Part shown: positions 26,018 to 34,297 of the stretch, one piece after another | Layout: every line of letters starts with the position of its first letter | Position numbering within the stretch: position 1 is the stretch's first letter | Source: an uncultured Prevotella sp. | GTDB lineage: Bacteria > Bacteroidota > Bacteroidia > Bacteroidales > Bacteroidaceae | Assembly: GCA_905234265.1 (NCBI GenBank) | Contig: CAJOHJ010000015.1 | Coordinates: forward strand, 1 to 44,698 | DNA: 44,698 bases | Reading direction: 5' to 3' | Program-made: the position numbers and the translations under genes | Notes under the pieces: generated by a model | The model's database searches: none | Seen by the model: the letters and a program-made list of their open reading frames with translations, nothing else | What the model was told of the DNA's origin: nothing

Positions 26018-26051
26018 TGACAAAACGGCGTGTGCTTCTGACGTTTTGGCA
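26018..26051 (+). promoter_or_regulatory. Inverted repeat upstream of clpB
   Basis: TGACAAAACG (26018-26027) faces CGTTTTGGCA (26042-26051), 9 of 10 positions complementary with a 14-bp spacer. It lies about 100 bp before the clpB start. As clpB is a heat-stress gene, a stress-regulator site is possible; the binding protein is not known. Confidence 0.35.
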
Positions 26052-26152
26052 GTCACAGTGGGTTCGGCACATAGTTTGTGCTTGCAGTCAGTGAGAACAC
26101 TCACCATTTACACAGCAAAAAAGAAACTAAAAATAAACAGGAGGACAAGACT

Positions 26153-28690
26153 ATGACATTAGAAAAGTTTACCATCAAAGCACAGGAGGCCGTCCAGGAG
26201 GCTGTCAACACAGCCCAGCGTGGCGGTCAGCAGATGATAGAGCCGGTGCATCTGCTGGCAGGCGTCATGGCCAAGGCTAAGGACGTCACCAACTTCCTTT
26301 TCCAGAAGCTCGGCGTCAACGGACAGCAGATCGACATGCTCGTGCAGTCGGAGCTGCAGCATCTGCCACGCGTCACCGGCGGCGAGCCATATCTCAGCGG
26401 CGACACCAACAAGGTGCTGCTCAAGGCACAGGACAATGCCCAGAAGATGGGCGACGAGTTCGTCAGCGTGGAGCCGCTGCTGCTGGCTCTGCTCACCGAC
26501 GGACAGACGGCAGGCCGCATCCTCAAGGATGCAGGCATCACCGAGCGCGACCTGCGTGCCGCCATCGCCGAACTCAGGCAGGGACAGAAGGTGCAGTCGC
26601 AGTCGGCCGACGACAACTATCAGTCGCTGGAGAAGTACGCCAAGAACCTCGTCGACCTGGCCCGTAAGGGCAAGCTCGATCCTGTCATCGGCCGCGACGA
26701 CGAGATCCGCCGCGTGCTGCAGATACTCAGCCGCCGCACGAAGAACAACCCTATCCTGATTGGCGAGCCAGGCACCGGCAAGACGGCCATCGTGGAAGGC
26801 CTTGCAGGACGTATCGTCCGCGGTGACGTGCCGGAGAACCTTAAGGACAAGCAGCTCTACTCATTGGACATGGGTGCGCTGGTGGCCGGCGCAAAGTACA
26901 AGGGCGAGTTCGAGGAGCGCCTGAAGAGCGTCATCAACGAAGTCACCAAGGCCGAAGGCCGCATAATACTCTTCATTGACGAGATACACACCCTCGTGGG
27001 TGCCGGCGGCGGTGAGGGGGCCATGGACGCAGCAAACATCCTGAAGCCGGCCCTGGCACGCGGAGAGCTGCGCGCCATCGGTGCCACCACGCTCAACGAG
27101 TATCAGAAGTACTTCGAGAAGGACAAGGCTCTGGAGCGCCGCTTCCAGACGGTGATGGTCGACGAGCCTGACGAGCTGTCGGCAATATCCATACTCCGCG
27201 GCCTTAAGGAGCGCTACGAGAACCACCACAAGGTGCGCATACAGGACGACGCCTGCATTGCCGCCGTACAACTGTCGGAGCGCTACATCAGCGAGCGCTT
27301 CCTGCCCGACAAGGCCATCGACCTTATGGACGAGGCTGCCGCCAAGCTGCGCATGGAGCGCGACTCCGTGCCTGAGGAACTCGACGAAATCATGCGCCGC
27401 TTAGCGCAATTAGAGATAGAGCGCGAGGCCATCTCCAGAGAGACCAGAGATTCTAGCCTTTCTCGTGAGACTACCCCAACTAGTAAGTTAGAGCAGTTAG
27501 ACCGCGACATCGCCGAGTTGAAGGAGCAGGAGCAGACTCTGCGCGCACGCTGGGAGGGCGAGCGGCAGCTCATCAACAAGATACAGCAGGACAAGCAGGA
27601 CATGGAGGCCCTGCGCCTTGAGGCTGAGCGCGCCGAGCGCGAGGGCGACTACGGACGGGTGGCTGAGATAAGATACTCGAAGATGAAGACCCTTGGGGAC
27701 GACATCAAGGCCATTCAGGCGCAGCTGGCATCAGCACAGGACGGCAACGCCATGGTCCGCGAGGAGGTTACTGCCGACGACATCGCCGAAGTGGTGAGCC
27801 GCTGGACGGGAATACCTGTGACGCGCATGCTGCAGAGCGAGCGCGAGAAGCTGCTCAGCCTGGAGGACGAGCTGCACCGCCGCGTAATCGGACAGGATGA
27901 GGCCATCAGTGCCGTCAGCGACGCTGTGCGCCGCTCGCGTGCAGGACTGCAGGACCCGAAGCGGCCTATCGCATCGTTCATATTCCTCGGCACTACTGGC
28001 GTCGGCAAGACGGAGCTGGCAAAGGCTCTGGCGGAATACCTGTTCAACGACGAGCAGATGATGACGCGCATAGACATGTCGGAATATCAGGAGAAGCACA
28101 CCGTCTCGCGTCTCGTCGGCGCGCCTCCGGGCTACGTGGGATACGACGAGGGCGGACAGCTGACGGAGGCCGTCAGGCGCAAGCCGTACAGCGTGCTGCT
28201 CTTCGACGAGATTGAAAAGGCCCATCCCGACGTGTTCAACATCCTGCTGCAGGTGCTTGACGACGGACGGCTGACCGACAACAAGGGGCGCACGGCCAAC
28301 TTCAAGAACACCATCATCATCATGACGTCGAACGCCACGCGCGAACAGCTGCGCATGACCATGAGGCCGGAATTCCTGAACCGCATCGACGAGATAATAA
28401 CCTTCCAACAGCTCACCAAGGAGCAGATTGCCGACGTGGTGCGCCTGCAGATGAAGAAAGTCTGCGACATGCTGGAGCCGCAGGGAATAAAGCTGGAGTG
28501 TACGCCACAGGCCATCAGCTATCTGGCCACAGAGGGCTACGACCCAGAGTTCGGCGCCCGTCCGGTGAAGAGGGCTATCCAGCAGCTGGTGCTTAACGAC
28601 CTGTCAAGGAAGATACTGGCTGACCAGGTGGACCGCTCAAAGCCGATAGTCATTGACGAGTTCGGCGACGGCCTGGTGTTCCGGAACTAA
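26153..28690 (+). CDS. clpB: ATP-dependent disaggregase ClpB
   Basis: ClpB is the hexameric AAA+ chaperone that pulls proteins out of aggregates together with DnaK. The start at 26153 ([20 protein letters not shown]) follows a perfect AGGAGG at 26139-26144; an upstream in-frame ATG lacks this. The order is: N-domain; D1 with Walker A GEPGTGKT (~204) and Walker [15 protein letters not shown]; coiled-coil M-domain (~400-520); D2 with Walker A GTTGVGKT (~613), [11 protein letters not shown] and [11 protein letters not shown]-terminal [10 protein letters not shown]. Two oddities: a Ser/Thr-rich [17 protein letters not shown] stretch in the M-domain written in AT-richer codons, and a very short link between MTSN and RPEF (10 residues against 30 in E. 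coli ClpB), giving 845 residues in all. It ends 3 bp from the convergent M28 gene. Confidence 0.96.
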   Translation: MTLEKFTIKAQEAVQEAVNTAQRGGQQMIEPVHLLAGVMAKAKDVTNFLFQKLGVNGQQIDMLVQSELQHLPRVTGGEPYLSGDTNKVLLKAQDNAQKMGDEFVSVEPLLLALLTDGQTAGRILKDAGITERDLRAAIAELRQGQKVQSQSADDNYQSLEKYAKNLVDLARKGKLDPVIGRDDEIRRVLQILSRRTKNNPILIGEPGTGKTAIVEGLAGRIVRGDVPENLKDKQLYSLDMGALVAGAKYKGEFEERLKSVINEVTKAEGRIILFIDEIHTLVGAGGGEGAMDAANILKPALARGELRAIGATTLNEYQKYFEKDKALERRFQTVMVDEPDELSAISILRGLKERYENHHKVRIQDDACIAAVQLSERYISERFLPDKAIDLMDEAAAKLRMERDSVPEELDEIMRRLAQLEIEREAISRETRDSSLSRETTPTSKLEQLDRDIAELKEQEQTLRARWEGERQLINKIQQDKQDMEALRLEAERAEREGDYGRVAEIRYSKMKTLGDDIKAIQAQLASAQDGNAMVREEVTADDIAEVVSRWTGIPVTRMLQSEREKLLSLEDELHRRVIGQDEAISAVSDAVRRSRAGLQDPKRPIASFIFLGTTGVGKTELAKALAEYLFNDEQMMTRIDMSEYQEKHTVSRLVGAPPGYVGYDEGGQLTEAVRRKPYSVLLFDEIEKAHPDVFNILLQVLDDGRLTDNKGRTANFKNTIIIMTSNATREQLRMTMRPEFLNRIDEIITFQQLTKEQIADVVRLQMKKVCDMLEPQGIKLECTPQAISYLATEGYDPEFGARPVKRAIQQLVLNDLSRKILADQVDRSKPIVIDEFGDGLVFRN

Positions 28691-28693
28691 CTG

Positions 28694-29695
28694 CTACTTC
28701 TGGAAAATCAGCTGCACAAGCGTCTGGCCGACGGCGGCAAGCGTGTTCTTGTCGATGTGCTGCATGTCGTCGCTGACGGTGTGCCAGGTGGGACCGAAAT
28801 TGCTGGACTCGCAGTCGGGATAGTGGCTGATGATGTCGACACACGGAATGCGGGCGGTCTCGTTGACAGGCACATGGTCGTCGGTAATCCAGCCGCCTTC
28901 CTGATTGAGGAATATGCTGCCGTAGCCACAGGTTGCGGCAGCTTTCCATATCTGGTCGACAACCCGGGAGGCATACTTCATGGAAAAGCCCTCACGGTAG
29001 AAGTGGGCGCCCTGTCCGCCAACCATGTCGAGCAGTATGCCGAACTCATATCTGGCTGCCGCCTGCCTGTCGATGCCTGCCGCCCAGTGCTGTGCGCCCA
29101 AGGCCCAGGAGTCGGCAGCGGAGATGTCGCTCCATTGCGGCACGCCCCAGTCTTCAGCGTCGAAGCAGATGAAGTCGACGGCATAGCTGGCCGAGTCGTG
29201 CTGCCCGAGCAGCCGGGCAAGCTCTAACATGACGGCCACACCGGAGGCTCCGTCGTTGGCAGCCATTACGGGCTTGCGCCAGTTGGCAGAGTCGGCGTCG
29301 TTGTCGGCCCACGGACGGCTGTCCCAGTGGGCGCAGACGAGAATGCGCGGCTGCGTGGCAAGGCTGTCGCCGCCGGCGAGCGCAGCGGCTGTGGCAATGA
29401 TGTTGGTGCTGTTGAGCGTGGTGCCGTCGTAGCCTTTCAGCGCGGCCTTCTGAAGCTCCACGGAGTAGCCGAAGGCGGTGAACTGCGAGGCAATCCACTC
29501 AAGGCACTGCTCGTGAGCGCTGCTGTTCATGGTGCGCGGGCCGAAGTCGCACTGCCGTGAGCAGTACTCGTAGGCGCTGTCGGCAGAAAATTCGATGTCT
29601 ACCACCTGGTAGCCGGCCGGCCGGTCTTTCTTGCCGCTACGGCACGAGCAGACGGCCAGCAGCAGGAGAAAGAGTAGGGGAAGGTTATTGTTCAT
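28694..29695 (-). CDS. M28-family zinc enzyme, probably glutaminyl-peptide cyclotransferase-like lipoprotein
   Basis: This 333-residue protein has a signal with a possible lipobox (LLLAVCSC, Cys16 or Cys18), so it is likely attached to the envelope. The zinc ligands of the M28/glutaminyl-cyclase fold are visible: His123 in CAHWDSRPWAD, Asp148 in ANDGASG, Glu181 in FDAEDWG, Asp223 in LLDMVGG and His305 in TWHTVSDD. The CAH[WY]DxRPWAD and TWHT patterns favour a glutaminyl cyclase, which converts N-terminal Gln to pyroglutamate on exported proteins, over a true aminopeptidase; this choice is inference from family patterns. Its start overlaps the end of the C26/M19 fusion gene by 11 bp, so it is the last gene of the Lrp-headed operon. 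Confidence 0.82.
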   Translation of the reverse strand: MNNNLPLLFLLLLAVCSCRSGKKDRPAGYQVVDIEFSADSAYEYCSRQCDFGPRTMNSSAHEQCLEWIASQFTAFGYSVELQKAALKGYDGTTLNSTNIIATAAALAGGDSLATQPRILVCAHWDSRPWADNDADSANWRKPVMAANDGASGVAVMLELARLLGQHDSASYAVDFICFDAEDWGVPQWSDISAADSWALGAQHWAAGIDRQAAARYEFGILLDMVGGQGAHFYREGFSMKYASRVVDQIWKAAATCGYGSIFLNQEGGWITDDHVPVNETARIPCVDIISHYPDCESSNFGPTWHTVSDDMQHIDKNTLAAVGQTLVQLIFQK

Positions 29696-31454
29696 GTCTG
29701 TTTGCCTGTACTTGTGTCATTACTCTGAGGAAGTTGCCACCCCAGATTTTGCGAATGTCGTCGCTGCTGAAGCCGTCGGCCAGCAGGCGCATGGTCAGGT
29801 TGGGCAGTTCGCTGGAGTCGGCAAGCCCTGGAATGCCTCCGTCGCCGTCGAAGTCGGTGCCAATGCCGACATGGTCGATGCCCATGATGTCGATGGCATG
29901 CCGGAAGTGGCGCATGACGTCGTCGATGGTGGCCTGGCCGCTCTCCACGAGAAAACCGTTGTAGAGGGTTATCTGCATCACGCCGCCGCTCTTGGCAAGG
30001 ACGCGCATCTGGTCGTCGGTGAGGTTGCGCGGATGGTCGCACAGCGCGCGGCAGTTGGAATGGCTGCAGACGATGGGCTGGCTGCTGAGGCGGAGGGCGT
30101 CGTAGAAGCTGCTCTCGGCGGCATGGCTGAGGTCGACCATGACACCCAGCCGGTTCATCTCGGCAATGACCTTGCGGCCGTAGTCGCTGACGCCGCCGTG
30201 GGTGCTGCTGCCGCGGGCAGAGTCGCAGATGTCGTTGTCGCCGTTGTGACAGAGGGTCATGTAGACTATTCCGCGCTGGGCAAAGTGCCTGAGATTGTCG
30301 AGGCTGTCCTCAATGGCCAGCCCGTTCTCGATGCCCAGCATGATGCTCTTGCGGCCGGCAGACTTGTTGGCGGCAAGGTCGGCAGGGGTGCGGGCAATGG
30401 CTAAGTGACTGCTGTGGGCGGCGGCGATGGCCTCGATCTTGTCGAAGATAAGGTCGGCATACTCCTTGGGACTGCCGACACTGAACTCTACCTTCTCGCT
30501 GAACGTCTCGCCGTTCTTCGGCTGTGGCAGGTAGCACACCATGATGGTGGCGTCCTGGCGGCCGTCGTGCATCTTGTGGAGGTCGACGAGTATCTGGCTG
30601 TCGCGATGCCCGAAGTCGACGCCGCGATGGAAGAACATAGGCGTGTCGCAGTGGGAGTCGAGGGTGACAATGCGGTCGTGAAGGGCGGCAGCGGAGCGGT
30701 ATAGCGAGGCTTTCTCCACCAGCCAGCGGAAAATGCCGAGGCTGGCGGCGTCGGACAGGCACTCGGGGTGCCACTGGACGCCGAGAATATGCTTATGCTC
30801 ACTGCTCTCTATGGCTTCGATGATGCCGTCGCTGCTGCGCGCAGTCACACGGAAGCGGCTGCCGGCATCGCCGACGGCCTGGTGGTGGAAGGAGTTGACG
30901 AAGAGCCGCTCGTGACCGCCGGTGGCGGCAAAGAGCTGGGAACCCACGTCGACGGTGACGCTGTGGGTAGGCTCCTCGCGGCGGGCATTCTGCGAATGCT
31001 TCACGGTGGCAGTGTCGCTGATGTCTTGCCTTACACGGCCGCCAAGAGCCATTGCCAGCGTCTGAATGCCGCGGCAGATGCCGAGGATGGGAAGCTGACG
31101 GTTGTAGGCAAGTCGCGTTAGCAGCAGCTCGGGAACGTCGCGCTCGCTGTTGATGCCGCCTAACAGCCTGCAGGGCTCTTCACCGCAGAGCAGGGGATTG
31201 AAGTCGGCACCGCCGCTGAGCAGCAGGCCGTCGATGCGGTCGAGGGTGTTGAGAATGCTGTCGGCATCGGCAAGAGGGGGAATGATGACTGGAGTGCCGC
31301 CGGCGCGAAGCACTGACTTGTAGTAGCCGTCGGCAAGCTTGGAAGAGGCATCGTCGTAATTGGCACTGATGCCTATCACGGGATGTGGCGACGCTTCGGG
31401 AAACTTCGAATAGATGCCGTCGAGAAGCGACTGCCAGTCGAAAGGATTGTGCAT
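29685..31454 (-). CDS. Fusion: gamma-glutamyl hydrolase (C26/PuuD-like) plus membrane-dipeptidase (M19)
   Basis: This 589-residue protein joins two enzymes. Residues ~24-250 are a class-I glutamine-amidotransferase-like C26 peptidase: Cys127 in GICRGIQ, and His229/Glu231 in QWHPE form the triad, as in PuuD and gamma-glutamyl hydrolases. Residues ~258-580 are an M19 dipeptidase with all metal ligands: His268 and Asp270 (LDSHCDTP), Glu376 (GIENG), His444 (DLSHA), His465 (SHSNCRA) and Asp534 (GTDFDG). There is no signal peptide, so it should be cytoplasmic. One half would split gamma-glutamyl bonds, the other the remaining dipeptide, which would suit glutathione-like or cell-wall gamma-Glu peptides; the substrate is inference. 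An lrp gene is 34 bp upstream and the M28 gene overlaps downstream. Confidence 0.88.
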   Translation of the reverse strand: MHNPFDWQSLLDGIYSKFPEASPHPVIGISANYDDASSKLADGYYKSVLRAGGTPVIIPPLADADSILNTLDRIDGLLLSGGADFNPLLCGEEPCRLLGGINSERDVPELLLTRLAYNRQLPILGICRGIQTLAMALGGRVRQDISDTATVKHSQNARREEPTHSVTVDVGSQLFAATGGHERLFVNSFHHQAVGDAGSRFRVTARSSDGIIEAIESSEHKHILGVQWHPECLSDAASLGIFRWLVEKASLYRSAAALHDRIVTLDSHCDTPMFFHRGVDFGHRDSQILVDLHKMHDGRQDATIMVCYLPQPKNGETFSEKVEFSVGSPKEYADLIFDKIEAIAAAHSSHLAIARTPADLAANKSAGRKSIMLGIENGLAIEDSLDNLRHFAQRGIVYMTLCHNGDNDICDSARGSSTHGGVSDYGRKVIAEMNRLGVMVDLSHAAESSFYDALRLSSQPIVCSHSNCRALCDHPRNLTDDQMRVLAKSGGVMQITLYNGFLVESGQATIDDVMRHFRHAIDIMGIDHVGIGTDFDGDGGIPGLADSSELPNLTMRLLADGFSSDDIRKIWGGNFLRVMTQVQANRHEQ

Positions 31455-31488
31455 GATGGGGAATGTTTTTGCCCTAAGCAGTGGACGG

Positions 31489-31950
31489 TTAGTCGATGTT
31501 TACGGGAATGTCGCGCTTGATGCTCTGCTCAAGGGAGATGAGAGTCTCGGTGGCAACAACACCGGGAATGTCTTGCAGACGACCGTTGAGAAGATGCATC
31601 AGCTGCTCGTTGTCGCGGGCGTAGAGCTTGACGAGCATCGTGTAGGGACCGGTGGTGAAATGGCACTCTACAATTTCGGGAATGTGGTGGAGGCACTCAA
31701 CAACATCCTTGTACATGCTGCCGCGCTCGAGGGTGATGCCTACGTAGGTGCAGGTGGAGTAGCCAAGGCTCTTGGGGTTTACTTCGAAGCCGCTGCCCAT
31801 GATTACTCCGTCTTCGGTGAGGTGCTGTACGCGCTGGTGGATGGCTGCGCGGCTGACACCGCACTCTGCGGCAACATCCTTGAAGGGTATGCGCGCATTC
31901 TTTGACAGAATATTCAGGATTTTCTTGTCAAGGTTGTCAATTTTTTCCAT
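31489..31950 (-). CDS. Lrp/AsnC-family transcriptional regulator (second copy)
   Basis: The start at 31950 (MEKIDNLDKKILNILSKNAR, 153 residues) gives the usual family beginning; an upstream ATG adds 11 unrelated residues. The winged helix has FKDVAAECGVSRAAIHQRVQ and the RAM domain has CTYVGITLERGS, VECHFTTGPYTMLVKLYARD and VATETLISLEQ. It heads the operon with the C26/M19 fusion and M28 genes and diverges from the MATE gene. A consensus promoter (31981-32012) and a TTACAAATTGTAA palindrome at its start site suggest self-control. Confidence 0.92.
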   Translation of the reverse strand: MEKIDNLDKKILNILSKNARIPFKDVAAECGVSRAAIHQRVQHLTEDGVIMGSGFEVNPKSLGYSTCTYVGITLERGSMYKDVVECLHHIPEIVECHFTTGPYTMLVKLYARDNEQLMHLLNGRLQDIPGVVATETLISLEQSIKRDIPVNID

Positions 31951-31966
31951 TACTGTGTGTGTTTGT

Positions 31967-31979
31967 TTACAAATTGTAA
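31967..31979 (-). promoter_or_regulatory. Palindrome TTACAAATTGTAA at the lrp start site
   Basis: A perfect 13-nt palindrome (TTACAA-A-TTGTAA) lies directly downstream of the lrp -7 box, covering the predicted start of transcription at about 31975. A bound protein would block initiation, so this is a candidate autoregulatory operator. Confidence 0.45.
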
Positions 31980-31980
31980 G

Positions 31981-32012
31981 CAAAAGTATGGTTTTTATTC
32001 CTAACAGCCAAA
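31981..32012 (-). promoter_or_regulatory. Promoter of lrp-C26/M19-M28 operon
   Basis: On the minus strand TTTG (complement of 32009-32012) and TACTTTTG (complement of 31981-31988) are separated by 20 bp, an exact Bacteroidetes consensus match. Confidence 0.7.
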
Positions 32013-32029
32013 AGATTTTGACAAAAAGT

Positions 32030-32058
32030 TTGCAAAATTATTGCAAAGACATTGCAAA
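32030..32058 (+). promoter_or_regulatory. Three TTGCAAA direct repeats at 11-bp steps
   Basis: TTGCAAA occurs at 32030-32036, 32041-32047 and 32052-32058, each exactly 11 bp from the last, so all face the same side of the helix. They lie between the divergent lrp and MATE promoters, upstream of both. A cooperative regulator binding array is likely; an Lrp-type protein is one candidate. Confidence 0.5.
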
Positions 32059-32065
32059 GTGATGA

Positions 32066-32088
32066 TTGCCGGTGCCTGCCGCCGGCAA
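32066..32088 (+). repeat. GC-rich hairpin in the lrp/MATE spacer
   Basis: TTGCCGG (32066-32072) and CCGGCAA (32082-32088) form a perfect 7-bp inverted repeat with a 9-nt loop. No T-run follows on either strand, so an operator is more likely than a terminator. Confidence 0.4.
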
Positions 32089-32111
32089 AAGGATTAATAA
32101 AGCATAAAAGA

Positions 32112-32143
32112 TTTGGCCGTTACTGCAAAAAGGAATAATTTTG
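32112..32143 (+). promoter_or_regulatory. Promoter of the MATE gene
   Basis: TTTG at 32112-32115 and TAATTTTG at 32136-32143 with a 20-bp spacer match the Bacteroidetes consensus exactly. The start would be near 32150, leaving a leader of only about 13 nt before the ATG at 32163. Confidence 0.7.
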
Positions 32144-32162
32144 CAAGGTATATTATTAATGT

Positions 32163-33521
32163 ATGGACAACAAGCAAGCGGCTCTTGAATTGGGACAGAA
32201 ACCTGTCGGCAGACTGCTGACGCAGTATGCGCTGCCGGCAATCGTGGCTATGACTGCGTCGAGCCTGTACAATATCATAGACCGCGCAATGATTGGGCAG
32301 ATTGTCGGACCGGAGGCTATAGCCGGACTGGGCATCACCTTTCCGTTCATGAACCTTAGCGGAGCCTTCGGAGCTGCCGTGGGAGTGGGCGCATCGACAT
32401 GCATAAGCGTCAAACTGGGGCAGAAGGACTACCAGACGGCTGAACGGCTGCTGGGAAACACGGTGACGCTGAACCTTATCATAGGCTTCACGTTCATGGC
32501 TGTGTGCCTGATATTCCTGGACCCCATACTGAGATTTTTCGGTGCCAGCGACGTCACACTGCCATACGCCAGGGAATTCATGCAGGTGATACTGCTGGGA
32601 AACATGATAACACACATGTATTTCGGCATGAATGCCGTGCTGAGGGCTGCCGGAAAGCCGAGGCACGCCATGTGGGCGACGCTCTTCACCGTGGCATGCA
32701 ACATCGTGCTGGTGGTGGTCTTCGTGTGGTGGCTGAGGCTGGGAATACGCGGCGCAGCACTGGCAACGGTCACGTCGCAGACGCTGGCGCTGTACTGGCA
32801 GATGCGCATCTTCTCTGACAAGAAAGAACTGCTGCACCTGAAGAAGGGCATCTACAAGCTGAGGGCTGACCTGGTGAAGAACATCATCTCCATAGGCATC
32901 TCGCCGTTCCTGATGAACTTGTGCGCCTGTCTGGTGGTGATATTCATGAACAATCAGTTTGCCCACTATGGCGGCGACATGGCAGTGGGTGCCTATTCGA
33001 TAGCAAACTCGGTGGTGATGGTGCTGTTCATGTTTGTCATGGGCATGAACCAAGGCATGCAGCCCATTGTGGGATACAACTACGGGGCAGAGAAATATGA
33101 CAGAATGTTCCGCTGCCTGTGGATTACCATCGGCACGTCGACGACGATATTGCTGGTGGGCTGGACACTGTCGATGCTGTTCCCCCAGCAGATAGCACGG
33201 GTGTTTACTGCCGACAACACTCTGGTGGAAATGTCTGCCCGCGGCATCAGGCTGAACATGATGGTCTTCTTCGTGGTTGCCTCGCAGGCAGTGATAACCA
33301 ACTTCTTCCAGTGCATCGGCAAGGTGAAGATAAGCATCTTCCTGTCGCTGTCGAGACAGTTGACGCTGCTGATACCCATGGCATACATTTTCCCGTTGTT
33401 CTGGGGGCTTGACGGCGTATGGTACTCAATGGCTGCGAGCGACTTCGGCTCGTTCTCGATGACGCTGCCGCTGCTGTTCTGGTACATGAAGAAACTGAAG
33501 GCCTCCCCAGGCCCCTCCTAA
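32163..33521 (+). CDS. MATE-family multidrug/metabolite efflux transporter
   Basis: This 452-residue inner-membrane protein has the 12-helix MATE layout, exporting cationic drugs or metabolites by exchange with Na+ or H+. Typical segments are LPAIVAMTASSLYNIIDRAM, IGQIVGPEAIAGLGITFPFM, VLRAAGKPRHAMWATLFTVA, and in the second half MGMNQGMQPIVGYNYGA. It diverges from the lrp operon across a 212-bp control region, so the same regulator may act on both. The last residues (ASPGPS) and the TAA stop are encoded by one arm of an inverted repeat element that begins at about 33500, so the C-terminus has been set by that insertion. Confidence 0.92.
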   Translation: MDNKQAALELGQKPVGRLLTQYALPAIVAMTASSLYNIIDRAMIGQIVGPEAIAGLGITFPFMNLSGAFGAAVGVGASTCISVKLGQKDYQTAERLLGNTVTLNLIIGFTFMAVCLIFLDPILRFFGASDVTLPYAREFMQVILLGNMITHMYFGMNAVLRAAGKPRHAMWATLFTVACNIVLVVVFVWWLRLGIRGAALATVTSQTLALYWQMRIFSDKKELLHLKKGIYKLRADLVKNIISIGISPFLMNLCACLVVIFMNNQFAHYGGDMAVGAYSIANSVVMVLFMFVMGMNQGMQPIVGYNYGAEKYDRMFRCLWITIGTSTTILLVGWTLSMLFPQQIARVFTADNTLVEMSARGIRLNMMVFFVVASQAVITNFFQCIGKVKISIFLSLSRQLTLLIPMAYIFPLFWGLDGVWYSMAASDFGSFSMTLPLLFWYMKKLKASPGPS

Positions 33522-33630
33522 GGAGGGGATGCTTAGATAGTGAAGGATATTAAAAGAAAAAGATATACGTTATATACAATGAGAACATCATCAAATCCAC
33601 ATACCTCCCTTGGGGAGGGCTTGGGTGGGC
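33500..33630 (+). repeat. Inverted-repeat element joining the ends of two genes
   Basis: Two GC-rich arms, 33500-33528 and 33603-33630, are inverted copies (19 of 28 positions match by eye). Each arm is itself a hairpin: CCCCTCC/GGAGGGG with TAA in the loop (the MATE stop), and CCTCCC/GGGAGG. The ~75 bp between them are AT-rich and contain the likely start codon of the next gene. Similar CT/GA-rich palindromic spacers are common between Bacteroidetes genes; a small MITE-like element is possible. Confidence 0.55.
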
Positions 33631-34271
33631 TTTCCGGCGGAAGCAACTCCGTAATTATCTGTGTGGGACGCCAGCTGGGCAGTGGCGGCCACGACATTGC
33701 AAGAATGCTGGCAATGGATTTCGGGGCTAAATACTACGACCGCGAACTGCTGAACCTGGCTGCCAAGGAGAGCGGCTTCTCGGAGAAGTTCTTTGAGCAG
33801 AACGATGAGAAAAGAGGCATCTTCCGCTCTCTCTTCCACATGCATGCCTCACCGGTGCCGGACAATAACATGTATTCCAACAACTTCTCGCAGGAAAGCC
33901 TGTTCAAGTTCCAGAGCGATGCCATCAGAAAAGCGGCAGAGGAAGGCTCGTGCGTCTTCGTCGGACGCTGCGCCGACTATGTACTCAGGGAGCATAAGAA
34001 TCTCGTGAGCGTATTCATTACTGCTGAGATGGAATTCCGCATCAGGCAGATTATGGCCAAGCAGCAGATGGAATATGCGCAGGCGAAGAAGTTCATTGAG
34101 CAGAAGGAGGCAAACCGAGCAGCTTACTACAACTACTATACAGGCAAGAAATGGGGCTCGGCAGACAACTACGACCTCTGCATTGATACCAGCGTCCTTG
34201 GCCTGCAGGCTACGGAGAAATTCATTGCAGACTTCATCCGCAAACGCTTCTCACTCGCACCTAAAGTCTAA
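33579..34271 (+). CDS. Cytidylate-kinase-like family protein
   Basis: This ~230-residue protein belongs to the cytidylate-kinase-like P-loop family: the nucleotide-binding start reads IICVGRQLGSGGHDIARMLA, followed by DFGAKYYDRELLNLAAKESG, CVFVGRCADYVLRE and a C-terminal DLCIDTSVLGLQATEKFIAD. By family it would phosphorylate a nucleotide or related substrate; the true substrate is unknown. The first 17 codons (SNPHTSLGEGLGGLSGG) come from an arm of the inverted-repeat element, an N-terminal addition with no place in the fold. A GTG at 33540 could add 13 residues; the ATG at 33579 is preferred. A phosphoesterase gene follows after 26 bp. Confidence 0.8.
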   Translation: MRTSSNPHTSLGEGLGGLSGGSNSVIICVGRQLGSGGHDIARMLAMDFGAKYYDRELLNLAAKESGFSEKFFEQNDEKRGIFRSLFHMHASPVPDNNMYSNNFSQESLFKFQSDAIRKAAEEGSCVFVGRCADYVLREHKNLVSVFITAEMEFRIRQIMAKQQMEYAQAKKFIEQKEANRAAYYNYYTGKKWGSADNYDLCIDTSVLGLQATEKFIADFIRKRFSLAPKV

Positions 34272-34291
34272 CCTCTCACCTCTCACCTCTC
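34271..34291 (+). repeat. Tandem heptamer (ACCTCTC)x3
   Basis: Three exact copies of ACCTCTC fill the spacer between the kinase-like gene and the phosphoesterase, ending 6 bp before the latter's ATG. A change in copy number would alter the spacing and leader but not a protein. Confidence 0.85.
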
Positions 34292-34297
34292 ACCACT

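Larger units (their letters stand above)
25535..26152 (+). other. Gene-free spacer upstream of clpB
   Basis: These ~620 bp contain no convincing gene; a 78-codon frame at 25784-26020 has no family resemblance. The stretch holds a double hairpin of the interspersed repeat family (25704-25777), an imperfect inverted repeat close to clpB (26018-26051), and an AT-rich segment. No exact TTTG-N19-21-TAnnTTTG promoter was seen; TAGTTTG at 26072-26078 is one base short of the -7 consensus. Confidence 0.6.

Noticed and set aside
25784..26020. 78-codon frame upstream of clpB
   Set aside because: No ribosome-binding site or family likeness, low-complexity and AT-rich; probably chance.
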